Positions 1 through 6,825 of a stretch of 31,948 bases of DNA are shown here, in pieces. A model generated the notes under the pieces. The model made no database searches and was not told the DNA's origin. It worked only from the letters and a program-made list of their open reading frames with translations. The stretch comes from T1Sed10-7 sp041686695 (GTDB lineage Bacteria > Actinomycetota > Nitriliruptoria > Nitriliruptorales > Nitriliruptoraceae), in the NCBI GenBank assembly GCA_041686695.1, contig JAWLDJ010000018.1, positions 1-31,948 of the forward strand. The letters run 5' to 3'. Each line of letters opens with the position of its first letter. Position 1 is the first letter of the stretch. The position numbers were made by a program, and so were the translations under genes.

Positions 1-863
1 TCGATGCGGTCCTGGCCAGGGTGGATCTGGATGCGCTGGTCGCCCGCATCGACCTCGACGCCGTGTTGGAGACCGTCGACATCGAGGGGTTGACCCGGCG
101 TGCGGGCATCCCCGAGTTGGTCGCCGAGAGCACGGGGCAGGCGGCCAACTCCGCGCTCGACCTCACGCGACGCCAGCTGGTGGCCGTCGATGTCGGGCTG
201 CTCCGTGTGGTCCAACGGTTGCTGCGACGTGATCCGGGCACGCTGCCCCCGGGGCCGCCGCGGCTGCTGACCGACCGTCCCGGTGAGGTGCAGGATCCGC
301 AGCTGTCACGGTCGCGCACGAAGGCGCGCATCGAGGTGAGCGGCTACTACGCCGGGCCGGCCAGCCGCCTGCTCGCCGTGGCGGGCGATCTGGTCGCCTC
401 CGCGGGCACGTTCACCGCCGCCGCCGTGACGGTGTCCTGGCTCCTGTCGGTGGTCGCCGGTGTCAGCTTCGACGCCACGCAGCGTTCCGGCCCGCTGTGG
501 GCGGGGGCGCTGGTGCTCTGGTACCTGCTGTGGTGGTGGGTCAGTGTCAGCGTCGCCGGCCGCACCCCGGTCATGGCGCTGGTCGGACTGAAGGTCGTGA
601 ACCGTGACGGGACACCGATCCGTGCCGGCCGTTCCCTGCTGCGCACGGCGATCCTGCCGCTGAGCCTGGGGGCGTTCGGCGCCGGCATGCTGCTGGTGCT
701 CATCGACCGGGAGCGCAGGTCCTTCCACGACCTGGTCTCCGGGGCGGCGGTGGTCTACGACTGGGGTGGTCGTCCCGCCGAGCTGCCGTCCCCGATCAGC
801 CGGTGGCTCGCGGAGCGCGGGGGGGCCACGCAGGGCGCCAGCACGACCGACGTGGGCCCGTGA
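1..863 (+). CDS. RDD family membrane protein (5' end cut by window edge)
   Basis: The reading frame is open from the first base, and the residues before the GTG at 21 continue the same repeat, so the true start is probably outside the window. The N-terminus has degenerate 8-10 residue repeats of the form hDLDAhhxRh, typical of actinobacterial RDD proteins. A membrane domain follows from about residue 110 (counting from position 21): a segment near 120-145, a Trp-rich segment near 160-180, the RDD signature region around 'GRTPVMALVGLKVV', and a last segment near 208-228 followed by 'RRSFHDLVSGAAVV'. RDD proteins are small polytopic inner-membrane proteins, some linked to ion or osmolyte transport; the substrate cannot be told from sequence. 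The stop overlaps the racemase start (TGATG), so the two are translationally coupled. Confidence 0.85.
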   Translation, partial: DAVLARVDLDALVARIDLDAVLETVDIEGLTRRAGIPELVAESTGQAANSALDLTRRQLVAVDVGLLRVVQRLLRRDPGTLPPGPPRLLTDRPGEVQDPQLSRSRTKARIEVSGYYAGPASRLLAVAGDLVASAGTFTAAAVTVSWLLSVVAGVSFDATQRSGPLWAGALVLWYLLWWWVSVSVAGRTPVMALVGLKVVNRDGTPIRAGRSLLRTAILPLSLGAFGAGMLLVLIDRERRSFHDLVSGAAVVYDWGGRPAELPSPISRWLAERGGATQGASTTDVGP

Positions 864-1564
864 TGCGAACCCTGGGGCTGCTCGGCGGGATGGCCTGGCC
901 CTCCACGGCGGAGGCCTACCGCGCGATCAACACCGCGGTGGCCGAGCGGCTCGGAGGCGCCCACTCCGCACCGCTGATCGTGTGGTCCTTCGACTTCGCG
1001 GAGGTGGAGGCACTGCAGGCGTCGGCGCGGTGGGATGCCGCCGGTGCGCTCCTGGCCGACGCGGCGCGCCGGCTGGAGGTCGCCGGCGCCGAGGGGCTCC
1101 TGCTGTGCACCAACACGATGCACCGGGTGGCGGACGCGATCGAGGCCGCGGTGTCGATCCCGCTGCTGCACATCGCCGACGCGACGGCGACGGCCATCGT
1201 CGCCGACGGCGGCGTGCGCGTGGGGTTGCTCGGGACGCGCTTCACGATGGAGGACGGGTTCTACCGCGACCGACTCAGCGCCCATGGGCTCGAGGTCGTG
1301 ATCCCCGAGGCGGCCGACCGCGCCACCGTGCACCGGGTCATCTACGAGGAGCTGATCCACGGCCACCTGACCACCGCCAGCCGTGCCGCCTACCGCGCCA
1401 TCGTCGAGCGCCTCGTGCAGCGTGGCGTCCAGGGGGTGATCGCCGGCTGCACCGAGATCGAGCTCCTCCTCGGTCCCGAGGACGTCCCGGTGGCCTACTA
1501 CCCGACGACGAGCCTGCAGACGACCCACGCCGCCGCGTGGATGCTGGCGGACGACACCGACTGA
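863..1564 (+). CDS. Aspartate/glutamate racemase family protein (YgeA-like)
   Basis: This 233-aa protein should interconvert L- and D-amino acids without a cofactor, using two cysteines as acid and base. Both are visible: Cys82 in 'LLLCTNTMH' and Cys196 in 'IAGCTEIELL'. The N-terminal 'MRTLGLLGGMAWPST' and the mid-protein 'LLGTRFTMEDGFY' match the broad-specificity YgeA branch better than MurI glutamate racemase. I start it at the ATG at 863, which overlaps the RDD stop by one base; a longer in-frame GTG at 803 would lie inside the RDD gene and adds an unrelated Arg-rich stretch. Cytoplasmic, no signal peptide. The substrate is unknown: possibilities are D-amino acids for peptidoglycan or use of exogenous D-amino acids. 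Confidence 0.9.
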   Translation: MRTLGLLGGMAWPSTAEAYRAINTAVAERLGGAHSAPLIVWSFDFAEVEALQASARWDAAGALLADAARRLEVAGAEGLLLCTNTMHRVADAIEAAVSIPLLHIADATATAIVADGGVRVGLLGTRFTMEDGFYRDRLSAHGLEVVIPEAADRATVHRVIYEELIHGHLTTASRAAYRAIVERLVQRGVQGVIAGCTEIELLLGPEDVPVAYYPTTSLQTTHAAAWMLADDTD

Positions 1565-1669
1565 CCAGGGGGTGGTCGGCAGGCCGCGGCGGCGGCGCAC
1601 GGCCGGGGCCGGCACACTGGGCGGCCGGGCAGACCCGTCCCTGCGGCGGGGAGCACCCCGCGACCTCGC

Positions 1670-1675
1670 TAGGTT
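1670..1675 (+). promoter_or_regulatory. Candidate -10 hexamer (TAGGTT) for the phosphomutase operon
   Basis: TAGGTT lies 46 bases before the GTG at 1721 in the 156-base spacer after the racemase stop. It fits the TAnnnT pattern found before most operon heads in this window. No convincing -35 element is visible. Confidence 0.3.
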
Positions 1676-1720
1676 CCCCCCACGCGGGTGCTCACCCGAC
1701 GTTCCCACCAGGAGGGCAGC

Positions 1721-2365
1721 GTGGCCAGCGAACAGGGCGCGACGATCGTGCTCGTGCGGCACGCCACCACCCCCGCCACCGGCAAGCGGCTGGGCGGCTG
1801 GACGGCGGGCGTCCACCTCGACGAGGCCGGCGAGGCGCAGGCGCAGGCGACCGCCGAGCGGCTCGCGGGGGCCCGGATCGCGGCCATCTACAGCTCGCCG
1901 CTGGAGCGCACGCAGGACACAGCCAGGATCGTCGCCAGGCCGCACGGTCTGAAGGTCCGGACCCGGCGCGGGCTCGGTGAGGTCGACTACGGCGAGTGGA
2001 CCGACCGGTCGCTCGGCCAGCTGCGACGACGCAAGCTGTGGTCGGTGATCCAGTCGACACCCTCACGGGTCACCTTCCCGGGTGGCGAGTCCATCCGCGG
2101 GGCGCAGTCCCGGGCCGTGGAGGCCACCGAATCGCTGGCCGCCGAGCACGCCGGCGAGGTGATCGTGTGCGTCTCGCACGCCGATGTCATCAAGGCGGTC
2201 GTCGCCCACCACCTGGCCATGCCGCTCGACGCCTTCCAGCGGCTGGTGATCTCGCCGGCGTCGATCACGGTGCTCGCGCTGCCCGCCGGAGCGGCCCCGG
2301 TGCTGCTCACGATCAACGACACCGGCCTCGCCGGACCACCGCTGCCATCGAGGGACGACACATGA
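1721..2365 (+). CDS. Histidine-phosphatase-fold putative phosphomutase (MSMEG_4193 family)
   Basis: A 214-aa cytoplasmic protein with the phosphoglycerate-mutase/acid phosphatase fold. Catalytic residues are visible: the 'LVRHATTP' motif with His14, Arg63 in 'SSPLERTQDTA', and the second histidine His153 in 'CVSHADVIK'. The family forms a phosphohistidine intermediate and transfers or hydrolyses phosphate; the substrate of this branch is not established. The GTG at 1721 is chosen because AGGAGG lies about eight bases upstream; an earlier in-frame ATG at 1688 sits before this site. Its stop overlaps the DUF3090 start (ATGA). The order phosphomutase, DUF3090, SCO1664-type protein is a conserved actinobacterial arrangement, often next to the mycothiol gene mshC, which is absent here. 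Confidence 0.88.
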   Translation: MASEQGATIVLVRHATTPATGKRLGGWTAGVHLDEAGEAQAQATAERLAGARIAAIYSSPLERTQDTARIVARPHGLKVRTRRGLGEVDYGEWTDRSLGQLRRRKLWSVIQSTPSRVTFPGGESIRGAQSRAVEATESLAAEHAGEVIVCVSHADVIKAVVAHHLAMPLDAFQRLVISPASITVLALPAGAAPVLLTINDTGLAGPPLPSRDDT

Positions 2366-2874
2366 TCGACGTGGAGCTGAACGCGCCCCACCACGTGACC
2401 GTCGGGTTCACCGGCGTCCCGGGGTCACGGACCTTCTTCCTCCAGGCCGAGGACGACAGCCGGCGGGTCGAGTTCCTCCTGGAGAAGGGCCAGGCCCGCG
2501 GCATCGGCGAACTGCTCATCCAGCTGCTCGCCCGCCTCGACGACGCCGCCGCCACCGACTGGGACCGCACGGCGATGGCGCTGCGCGTCCCGCTCGATGC
2601 CCGATGGCGGGTCGGGGAGCTCTCGCTCGGTCTCGACCAGGAGCAGGATCGGTTCCTGCTCGAGCTGACCGAACTGGTGGCCGAGGAAGGTGGGCCCGAG
2701 CCGCGTGAAGCCCGGCTGTGGCTGGACCGTGACCAGGCCCGCCGGTTGGCCTCACACGCCGAGGAGGTGGTGGAGCAGGGCCGGCCGACCTGCGAACTGT
2801 GTGGACGGCCGACGGCGGCCGACGGCGAGCACGTGTGTCCGGCCACCAACGGTCACGGCAAGCTGACGCGCTGA
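2362..2874 (+). CDS. DUF3090 family protein
   Basis: A 170-aa protein matching the actinobacterial DUF3090 family: N-terminal 'VTVGFTGVPGSRTFFLQAE', a helical 'GIGELLIQLLARL' region, and 'WRVGELSLGLD'. The C-terminus has Cys144, Cys147 and Cys159 followed by 'CPATNGH', resembling a small zinc-binding knuckle. The function is unknown. The ATG at 2362 overlaps the phosphomutase stop by four bases, so translation is coupled. The SCO1664-like gene follows after two bases. The constant linkage to a phosphomutase-like and a kinase-like protein suggests one shared pathway, which is an inference from gene order only. Confidence 0.9.
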   Translation: MIDVELNAPHHVTVGFTGVPGSRTFFLQAEDDSRRVEFLLEKGQARGIGELLIQLLARLDDAAATDWDRTAMALRVPLDARWRVGELSLGLDQEQDRFLLELTELVAEEGGPEPREARLWLDRDQARRLASHAEEVVEQGRPTCELCGRPTAADGEHVCPATNGHGKLTR

Positions 2875-2876
2875 CC

Positions 2877-3671
2877 GTGGCCGCATCGATGACGCCGGCG
2901 GACCGACTGCGGTCCGCCCCGGTCGAGGTCGTGGGCCGGTTCGCCGACGCCTCCAACGCCACCCTGCTCGTGCGTCTCACCGATCGGGACCGGCGGTCGC
3001 TCGACGAGCTCGAGCGGGCGCTCGGGCGTGCCCCCGAGCTCGACGATCTCGATCCGGACGATCTGGCGGTCTACAAGCCGCAACGCGGGGAGCGGCCGTT
3101 GTGGGACTTCCCCGCCGGGACGCTGCACCGTCGTGAGGTCGCCGCCCACGAGGTCTCGCTCGCGCTCGGCTGGGAGCAGGTGCCCCCCACCGTCCTGCGG
3201 GTCGAGGCCCCCTTCGGTGCCGGCTCCCTGCAGTGCTACGTCGCCCACGACATCGACGCCCACTACTTCACGCTGCTGGAGGGCGGCGACCCTGCGGTGG
3301 TCGCCCAGCTGGAGGCCATGGTCGTCTTCGATGCGCTCATCGAGAACGCCGATCGCAAGGCCGGCCACGTGCTGTTCGTGCCGGGGACCCCGGGCCGGGT
3401 GTGGCTGATCGATCACGGGGTCAGCTTCCACACCGGGCCGAAGCTGCGGACCGTCGCCTGGGAGCTGGCCGGCCAGGACGTGCCACCTCGGCTCCTGGCC
3501 GACGTCGACCGGTTGCGCGAGCGGCTGGCCGGTGACCTGGCTGCGCGGCTGGGGACGCTGCTGACCGGTGACGAGGTCGCCGCGCTCGAGGCGCGCTGCG
3601 TCGAACTGCTGGCGCGGGGCACCTACCCGCAGCCCACCGTCCCGCACCCGTATCCGTGGCCGCTGCTGTGA
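2877..3671 (+). CDS. SCO1664 family protein, PI3/4-kinase-like fold
   Basis: A 264-aa protein of the actinobacterial SCO1664 family, distantly similar to phosphatidylinositol 3/4-kinases. Kinase-like landmarks are present: Lys67 in 'VYKPQRGERPLWDF' (phosphate-binding lysine position), 'ENADRKAGHVL' around residue 157 (catalytic-loop-like), and 'IDHGVSFH' with Asp179 (metal-binding DFG-like position). The phosphorylated substrate is unknown, and a lipid kinase role should not be assumed. The GTG at 2877, two bases after the DUF3090 stop, is preferred for coupling; the ATG at 2889 is an alternative. Neither has a clear ribosome binding site. The segment between 'FGAGSLQCY' and 'FTLLEGGD' seems shorter than I recall from streptomycete relatives. 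Confidence 0.85.
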   Translation: MAASMTPADRLRSAPVEVVGRFADASNATLLVRLTDRDRRSLDELERALGRAPELDDLDPDDLAVYKPQRGERPLWDFPAGTLHRREVAAHEVSLALGWEQVPPTVLRVEAPFGAGSLQCYVAHDIDAHYFTLLEGGDPAVVAQLEAMVVFDALIENADRKAGHVLFVPGTPGRVWLIDHGVSFHTGPKLRTVAWELAGQDVPPRLLADVDRLRERLAGDLAARLGTLLTGDEVAALEARCVELLARGTYPQPTVPHPYPWPLL

Positions 3672-3685
3672 GCCGGCATGCCGGC
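3672..3685. repeat. Perfect 14-bp palindrome between the SCO1664-type gene and recO
   Basis: GCCGGCATGCCGGC begins directly after the stop codon at 3669-3671 and ends 17 bases before the recO ATG. It can form a 5-bp hairpin with a 4-base loop or serve as a dyad protein site. There is no T-tract, so a classical terminator is not supported. Confidence 0.5.
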
Positions 3686-3702
3686 GGGCAGCGGGGGCGC
3701 TG

Positions 3703-4440
3703 ATGGCCAACTACCGCGATCAGGGCATCGTGCTGCGGACCTACAAGCTCGGCGAGACCGACCGCATCCTCCACCTGCTGACCCAGGGCCGGGGCAAGGT
3801 CCGGGCGGTGGCCCGGGGGGTGCGTCGACCCGGGAGCCGCTTCGGCGGCCGACTCGAGGCGTTCAGCCACGTCGATCTGCAGCTGTACGAGGGACGCAAC
3901 CTCGATCAGATCACCCAGGCGGACCTGATCGCCCCCCACGCCCGCATCCGCACCGACCACGGGGCGTCGGCGGCGGCGTCGGTGATGACCGAGGTCGTCG
4001 ACCACGTCGCCCAGGAGGGCGAGCGTGACAACGGGGTGTTCCTGCTGCTGCGGGCTGGTCTCCAGGCCCTGGACGCCGAGCCCGCCGATCCCGCCATCTT
4101 CGTCGACGCGTTCCTGCTGCGCATCGCCTCGATCGTCGGCTTCCACGTGTTCACCGATGCCTGTGCCGTGTGCCGCAGGCCCGGCCAGCACGTGTTCCTG
4201 AGCGTGAAGGCCGGTGGCGCGCTGTGCGCCGAGTGTGCCCCGACCGGCACCCGGGCCGTGGACCGCACCGTGATCGAGGCGGTCGCGTTGCTGGCGCGCG
4301 CGGGGGAGTGGTCGGCGCTGCCGGCCCTGGCTCGTGAGCAGCCCGCCGCGCGCGCCACCGCCGCCTCCTACGCCCAGGCGTTCACCGAGCACCACCTCGA
4401 CCGGCGGCTGCGGGCCTACCCCGCGGTCCCCCGTCCCTGA
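3703..4440 (+). CDS. recO: DNA repair protein RecO
   Basis: A 245-aa recombination mediator that binds DNA and SSB and helps load RecA in the RecFOR gap-repair pathway. The N-terminal OB-fold region is clear: 'YRDQGIVLRTYKLGETDRI', then 'VRAVARGVRRPGSRFGGRLE'. A zinc-binding motif follows with Cys154, Cys157, Cys175 and Cys178. The ATG at 3703 gives the canonical N-terminus, with a G-rich site about eight bases before. The upstream in-frame extension is out of character (Arg/Cys-rich) and overlaps the previous gene. In many actinobacteria recO is followed closely by uppS; here a three-gene antisense operon lies between them. Confidence 0.95.
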   Translation: MANYRDQGIVLRTYKLGETDRILHLLTQGRGKVRAVARGVRRPGSRFGGRLEAFSHVDLQLYEGRNLDQITQADLIAPHARIRTDHGASAAASVMTEVVDHVAQEGERDNGVFLLLRAGLQALDAEPADPAIFVDAFLLRIASIVGFHVFTDACAVCRRPGQHVFLSVKAGGALCAECAPTGTRAVDRTVIEAVALLARAGEWSALPALAREQPAARATAASYAQAFTEHHLDRRLRAYPAVPRP

Positions 4441-4445
4441 CGACG

Positions 4446-4459
4446 GGCGTGTGCACGCC
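4446..4459. terminator. Possible bidirectional hairpin between recO and the alcohol dehydrogenase
   Basis: GGCGT-GTGC-ACGCC starts five bases after the recO stop in the short convergent gap. It could end both transcripts. There is no U-tract, as is common in GC-rich actinobacteria, so the support is structural only. Confidence 0.3.
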
Positions 4460-4504
4460 GCGAACCGGTGGTGACGGCGGGCCGGCCGGGGCGGCGGTGG
4501 GGCT

Positions 4505-5776
4505 TCAGGCGCGCGGCCGCCGGGCCCGCACGGCGCCGACCAGGGGCAGGTCGGGGTCGGGTCGCAGCACGACCTTGCCCGCCCGAGCCCGGGGTCCCGC
4601 CGCGGCCGCCACCATCGCGTCCTGCCACCGCTCGAGGGGCGCGAGGTGCGTCACCAGCCCATCGACGGGGAAGGCGGGATCATGCAGCCACTCGACCGCG
4701 TGCTCGGCGGAGCGCCGGCCGTCCAGGGACGGCTCGGGGCCACCGTTGATCGTCCCGCGCACCGTCAGCTCCCGGTTCCACACCAGCGACCAGTCGACGG
4801 ACTGCCGCCGGGCCGCGCCCGCCAGGACCAGCGTCCCGCCGGGGCGCAGCAGGTGGAGAGCGAGGTCGATCGTGTCCGGGTAGCCGACGCAATCGAACAC
4901 CGCGGCCACGCCCCGCTCGAGCAGGGGCAGCGGAGTCCGCTTGGCGGTGAGCACCCGTCCACCGTCCTGCGCGGCCAGCGCGTGCACCGCGGCCGGGCCC
5001 GTCGGCAGCACCCGGCTGGCACCGACGGCTCGGGCGCGGGCAGCACCGAAGCTGCCCGGCGAGACCACGGCCACGTCGAGGTCCGGGTACAGCCGGCGCA
5101 GGGCCGCGGTGACCAGCAGACCGATCGTGCCGGGCCCGATCACCACGACGCGGTCCCCGTCCCGCTCCCAGCGCAGCGCCGCGTGCAGCGCCACCGCCAG
5201 AGGCTCGGCCAGCACGGCCCGGACCGAGGGCAGCTGTCCGACCTCCAGGCACTGCGAGCGGTGCGCGACGAGCTGCTGGCCGAACCCGCCTCCCACGGCG
5301 ACGTCGAAGCCCTGGGTCGGCGCGGCGCAGCCGGTCTCCCCGGGCAGGTCGAAGCGCTCGCAGGCGTGCGGCAGCCCGCGCTGGCAGGTGCCACAGACGG
5401 GGTCGAAGCCACGGTGCACGCAGGACAGCACCGGATCCAGGGCGACCCGGGCCCCCACCGCGAGGTCGTCGACCCCGGACCCGACCTCCTCGACCACGGC
5501 CACGACCTCGTGGCCGGGGATCACGCGGGCGGCGGTGTAGTAGGCGCTGAGCACCAGGGAGATACGGGCGTGGGCCAGGCCGACGTCGCTGCCGCAGATC
5601 CCGGCGAGCTCGGGGCGCAGCCTGACCCAGTGCGGGCCGGGAAGCTCCGGCGGGGGCAGCGCCTCCTCGAAACGGAACAGCCCGCCGCGACGCCAGCCCG
5701 CGTCGGACCGCAGACGCCCGGCGGCCGTGGTCCACAGGTAGCGGGGCACCGTGGTCTCGGCGACGACCGCTCGCAT
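4505..5776 (-). CDS. Zinc-binding medium-chain alcohol dehydrogenase
   Basis: A 423-aa MDR oxidoreductase expected to oxidise an alcohol (or reduce the aldehyde or ketone) with NAD(P). The catalytic zinc site is visible at Cys61 in 'GICGSD', His89/Glu90 in 'PGHE', and Glu191 in 'AEPLA'. The structural-zinc lobe has Cys119, Cys128, Cys131 and Cys139. The Rossmann motif GPGTIG is at 214-219. It is longer than typical 340-350-aa members, mainly through an N-terminal extension ('RYLWTTAAGRLR') and insertions in the structural lobe. The ATG at 5776 follows the epimerase stop by two bases; an in-frame GTG at 5782 would overlap it. It is the last gene of a three-gene operon with a flavin monooxygenase and an epimerase. 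Confidence 0.88.
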   Translation of the reverse strand: MRAVVAETTVPRYLWTTAAGRLRSDAGWRRGGLFRFEEALPPPELPGPHWVRLRPELAGICGSDVGLAHARISLVLSAYYTAARVIPGHEVVAVVEEVGSGVDDLAVGARVALDPVLSCVHRGFDPVCGTCQRGLPHACERFDLPGETGCAAPTQGFDVAVGGGFGQQLVAHRSQCLEVGQLPSVRAVLAEPLAVALHAALRWERDGDRVVVIGPGTIGLLVTAALRRLYPDLDVAVVSPGSFGAARARAVGASRVLPTGPAAVHALAAQDGGRVLTAKRTPLPLLERGVAAVFDCVGYPDTIDLALHLLRPGGTLVLAGAARRQSVDWSLVWNRELTVRGTINGGPEPSLDGRRSAEHAVEWLHDPAFPVDGLVTHLAPLERWQDAMVAAAAGPRARAGKVVLRPDPDLPLVGAVRARRPRA

Positions 5777-5778
5777 GG

Positions 5779-6825
5779 TCACCCTCCGGCCACGGCGCGG
5801 GGCTGACGCTGCGGTCCGAGCAGGCCCTGCCCCGCGGCCCAACGCGCGACGTCGGCCATCCCGGTGTCGAGGTCGATGGCCGGCTCGAAGCCGAGGACCT
5901 GCCGGGCGTGCTCGATCCGGTAGCTCCCGGTACGGGCCAGCAGGCGCATCGAGGCGGCGCCGAGCTCGTTGCCGCGGCCGAACCGGCGCTGGACCCCGCC
6001 GACCACGCTCGCCGCTGCGACCGCCGTCGGGGTCGGCAGGTGCCGCGGGCGGGTGCCCACCATGGCGCCGAGCCGGCCGAAGTACTCGGCGCAGGTGGTC
6101 GCCACGCCATCGGTGAGGTGGAACACGCCACCGGCGGCGGCCGGGGTCGCGATCGCGCGGGTGATGCCGTCCACCAGGGTGTCGACGTGCACGTGACTGA
6201 GGATGCCCCGGCCCCGGGCGGGCAGCACCGCCTGGCGCGCGCGGAGGTAGGTCAGGGGGAGGACGACCCAGGGTCGTGATCCCGGTCCGTAGACGTCGCC
6301 CGGCCGCAGCACCACCACCTCGAGGTCGCCGGCGAGACCGGCGGCCATCACGAGTCGCTCGCTGGCGACCTTGGTGTCGACGTAGGCGTCGCCGTTGGGG
6401 CGCATCGGCCGCGACTCGTCGACCCAGGCCGGCAGGTCGAAGCCGTGGACGACCACCGAGGACAGGTGGACGAAGCGGCGGACCCCGGCCGCGGTCGCCG
6501 CCGACAGCACCCGCCGGGTGCCCTCGACGTTGACCGCGTGCAGGCGTGCCACGGGCACGACGTTGGAGACGATCGCCGCGGTGTGGACCACCGTGTCGAC
6601 GCCGTCGAGCAGGTGTGACCACGGTCGCGGATCGGTCGTACTGCCGAGGTGGACACCCGCGGCCGGATCACCGGCGACGTCGATCCTGCGCACCGGCACG
6701 CCCAGGCTGGTGAGGTGCTCGGACAGCGCGCGTCCGATGAACCCGTTGGCGCCGGTGACCAGCACCGGGCCCACCGGGGTGGGGCCGCCCCGCGCTCGGT
6801 CGGCCGGGCCGGGCACCGCCGTCAC
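5779..6825 (-). CDS. NAD-dependent epimerase/dehydratase (extended SDR, 3beta-HSD-like)
   Basis: A 348-aa extended short-chain dehydrogenase. The NAD(P)-binding motif GANGFIG is at 25-31 and the catalytic Tyr148-x3-Lys152 sits in 'YVDTKVASE', preceded by Ser122/Ser123 in 'LSSVVVHG'. The stretch 'VVHTAAIVSN...NVEGTRRVL' resembles 3beta-hydroxysteroid dehydrogenase/NSDHL-type members more than sugar-nucleotide epimerases, so the substrate may be a hydrophobic alcohol; this is an inference. The GTG at 6825 overlaps the monooxygenase stop (GTGA). An alternative GTG at 6774 gives a more compact N-terminus starting just before the Rossmann strand. Middle gene of the operon. Confidence 0.87.
   Translation of the reverse strand: MTAVPGPADRARGGPTPVGPVLVTGANGFIGRALSEHLTSLGVPVRRIDVAGDPAAGVHLGSTTDPRPWSHLLDGVDTVVHTAAIVSNVVPVARLHAVNVEGTRRVLSAATAAGVRRFVHLSSVVVHGFDLPAWVDESRPMRPNGDAYVDTKVASERLVMAAGLAGDLEVVVLRPGDVYGPGSRPWVVLPLTYLRARQAVLPARGRGILSHVHVDTLVDGITRAIATPAAAGGVFHLTDGVATTCAEYFGRLGAMVGTRPRHLPTPTAVAAASVVGGVQRRFGRGNELGAASMRLLARTGSYRIEHARQVLGFEPAIDLDTGMADVARWAAGQGLLGPQRQPRAVAGG

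Noticed and set aside
4505..6622. A 705-residue minus-strand frame running through the alcohol dehydrogenase into the epimerase gene
   Set aside because: Only the last 423 residues resemble a protein family; the first part is an Arg/Gly/Pro-rich shadow of the epimerase in another frame. There is no fusion protein.
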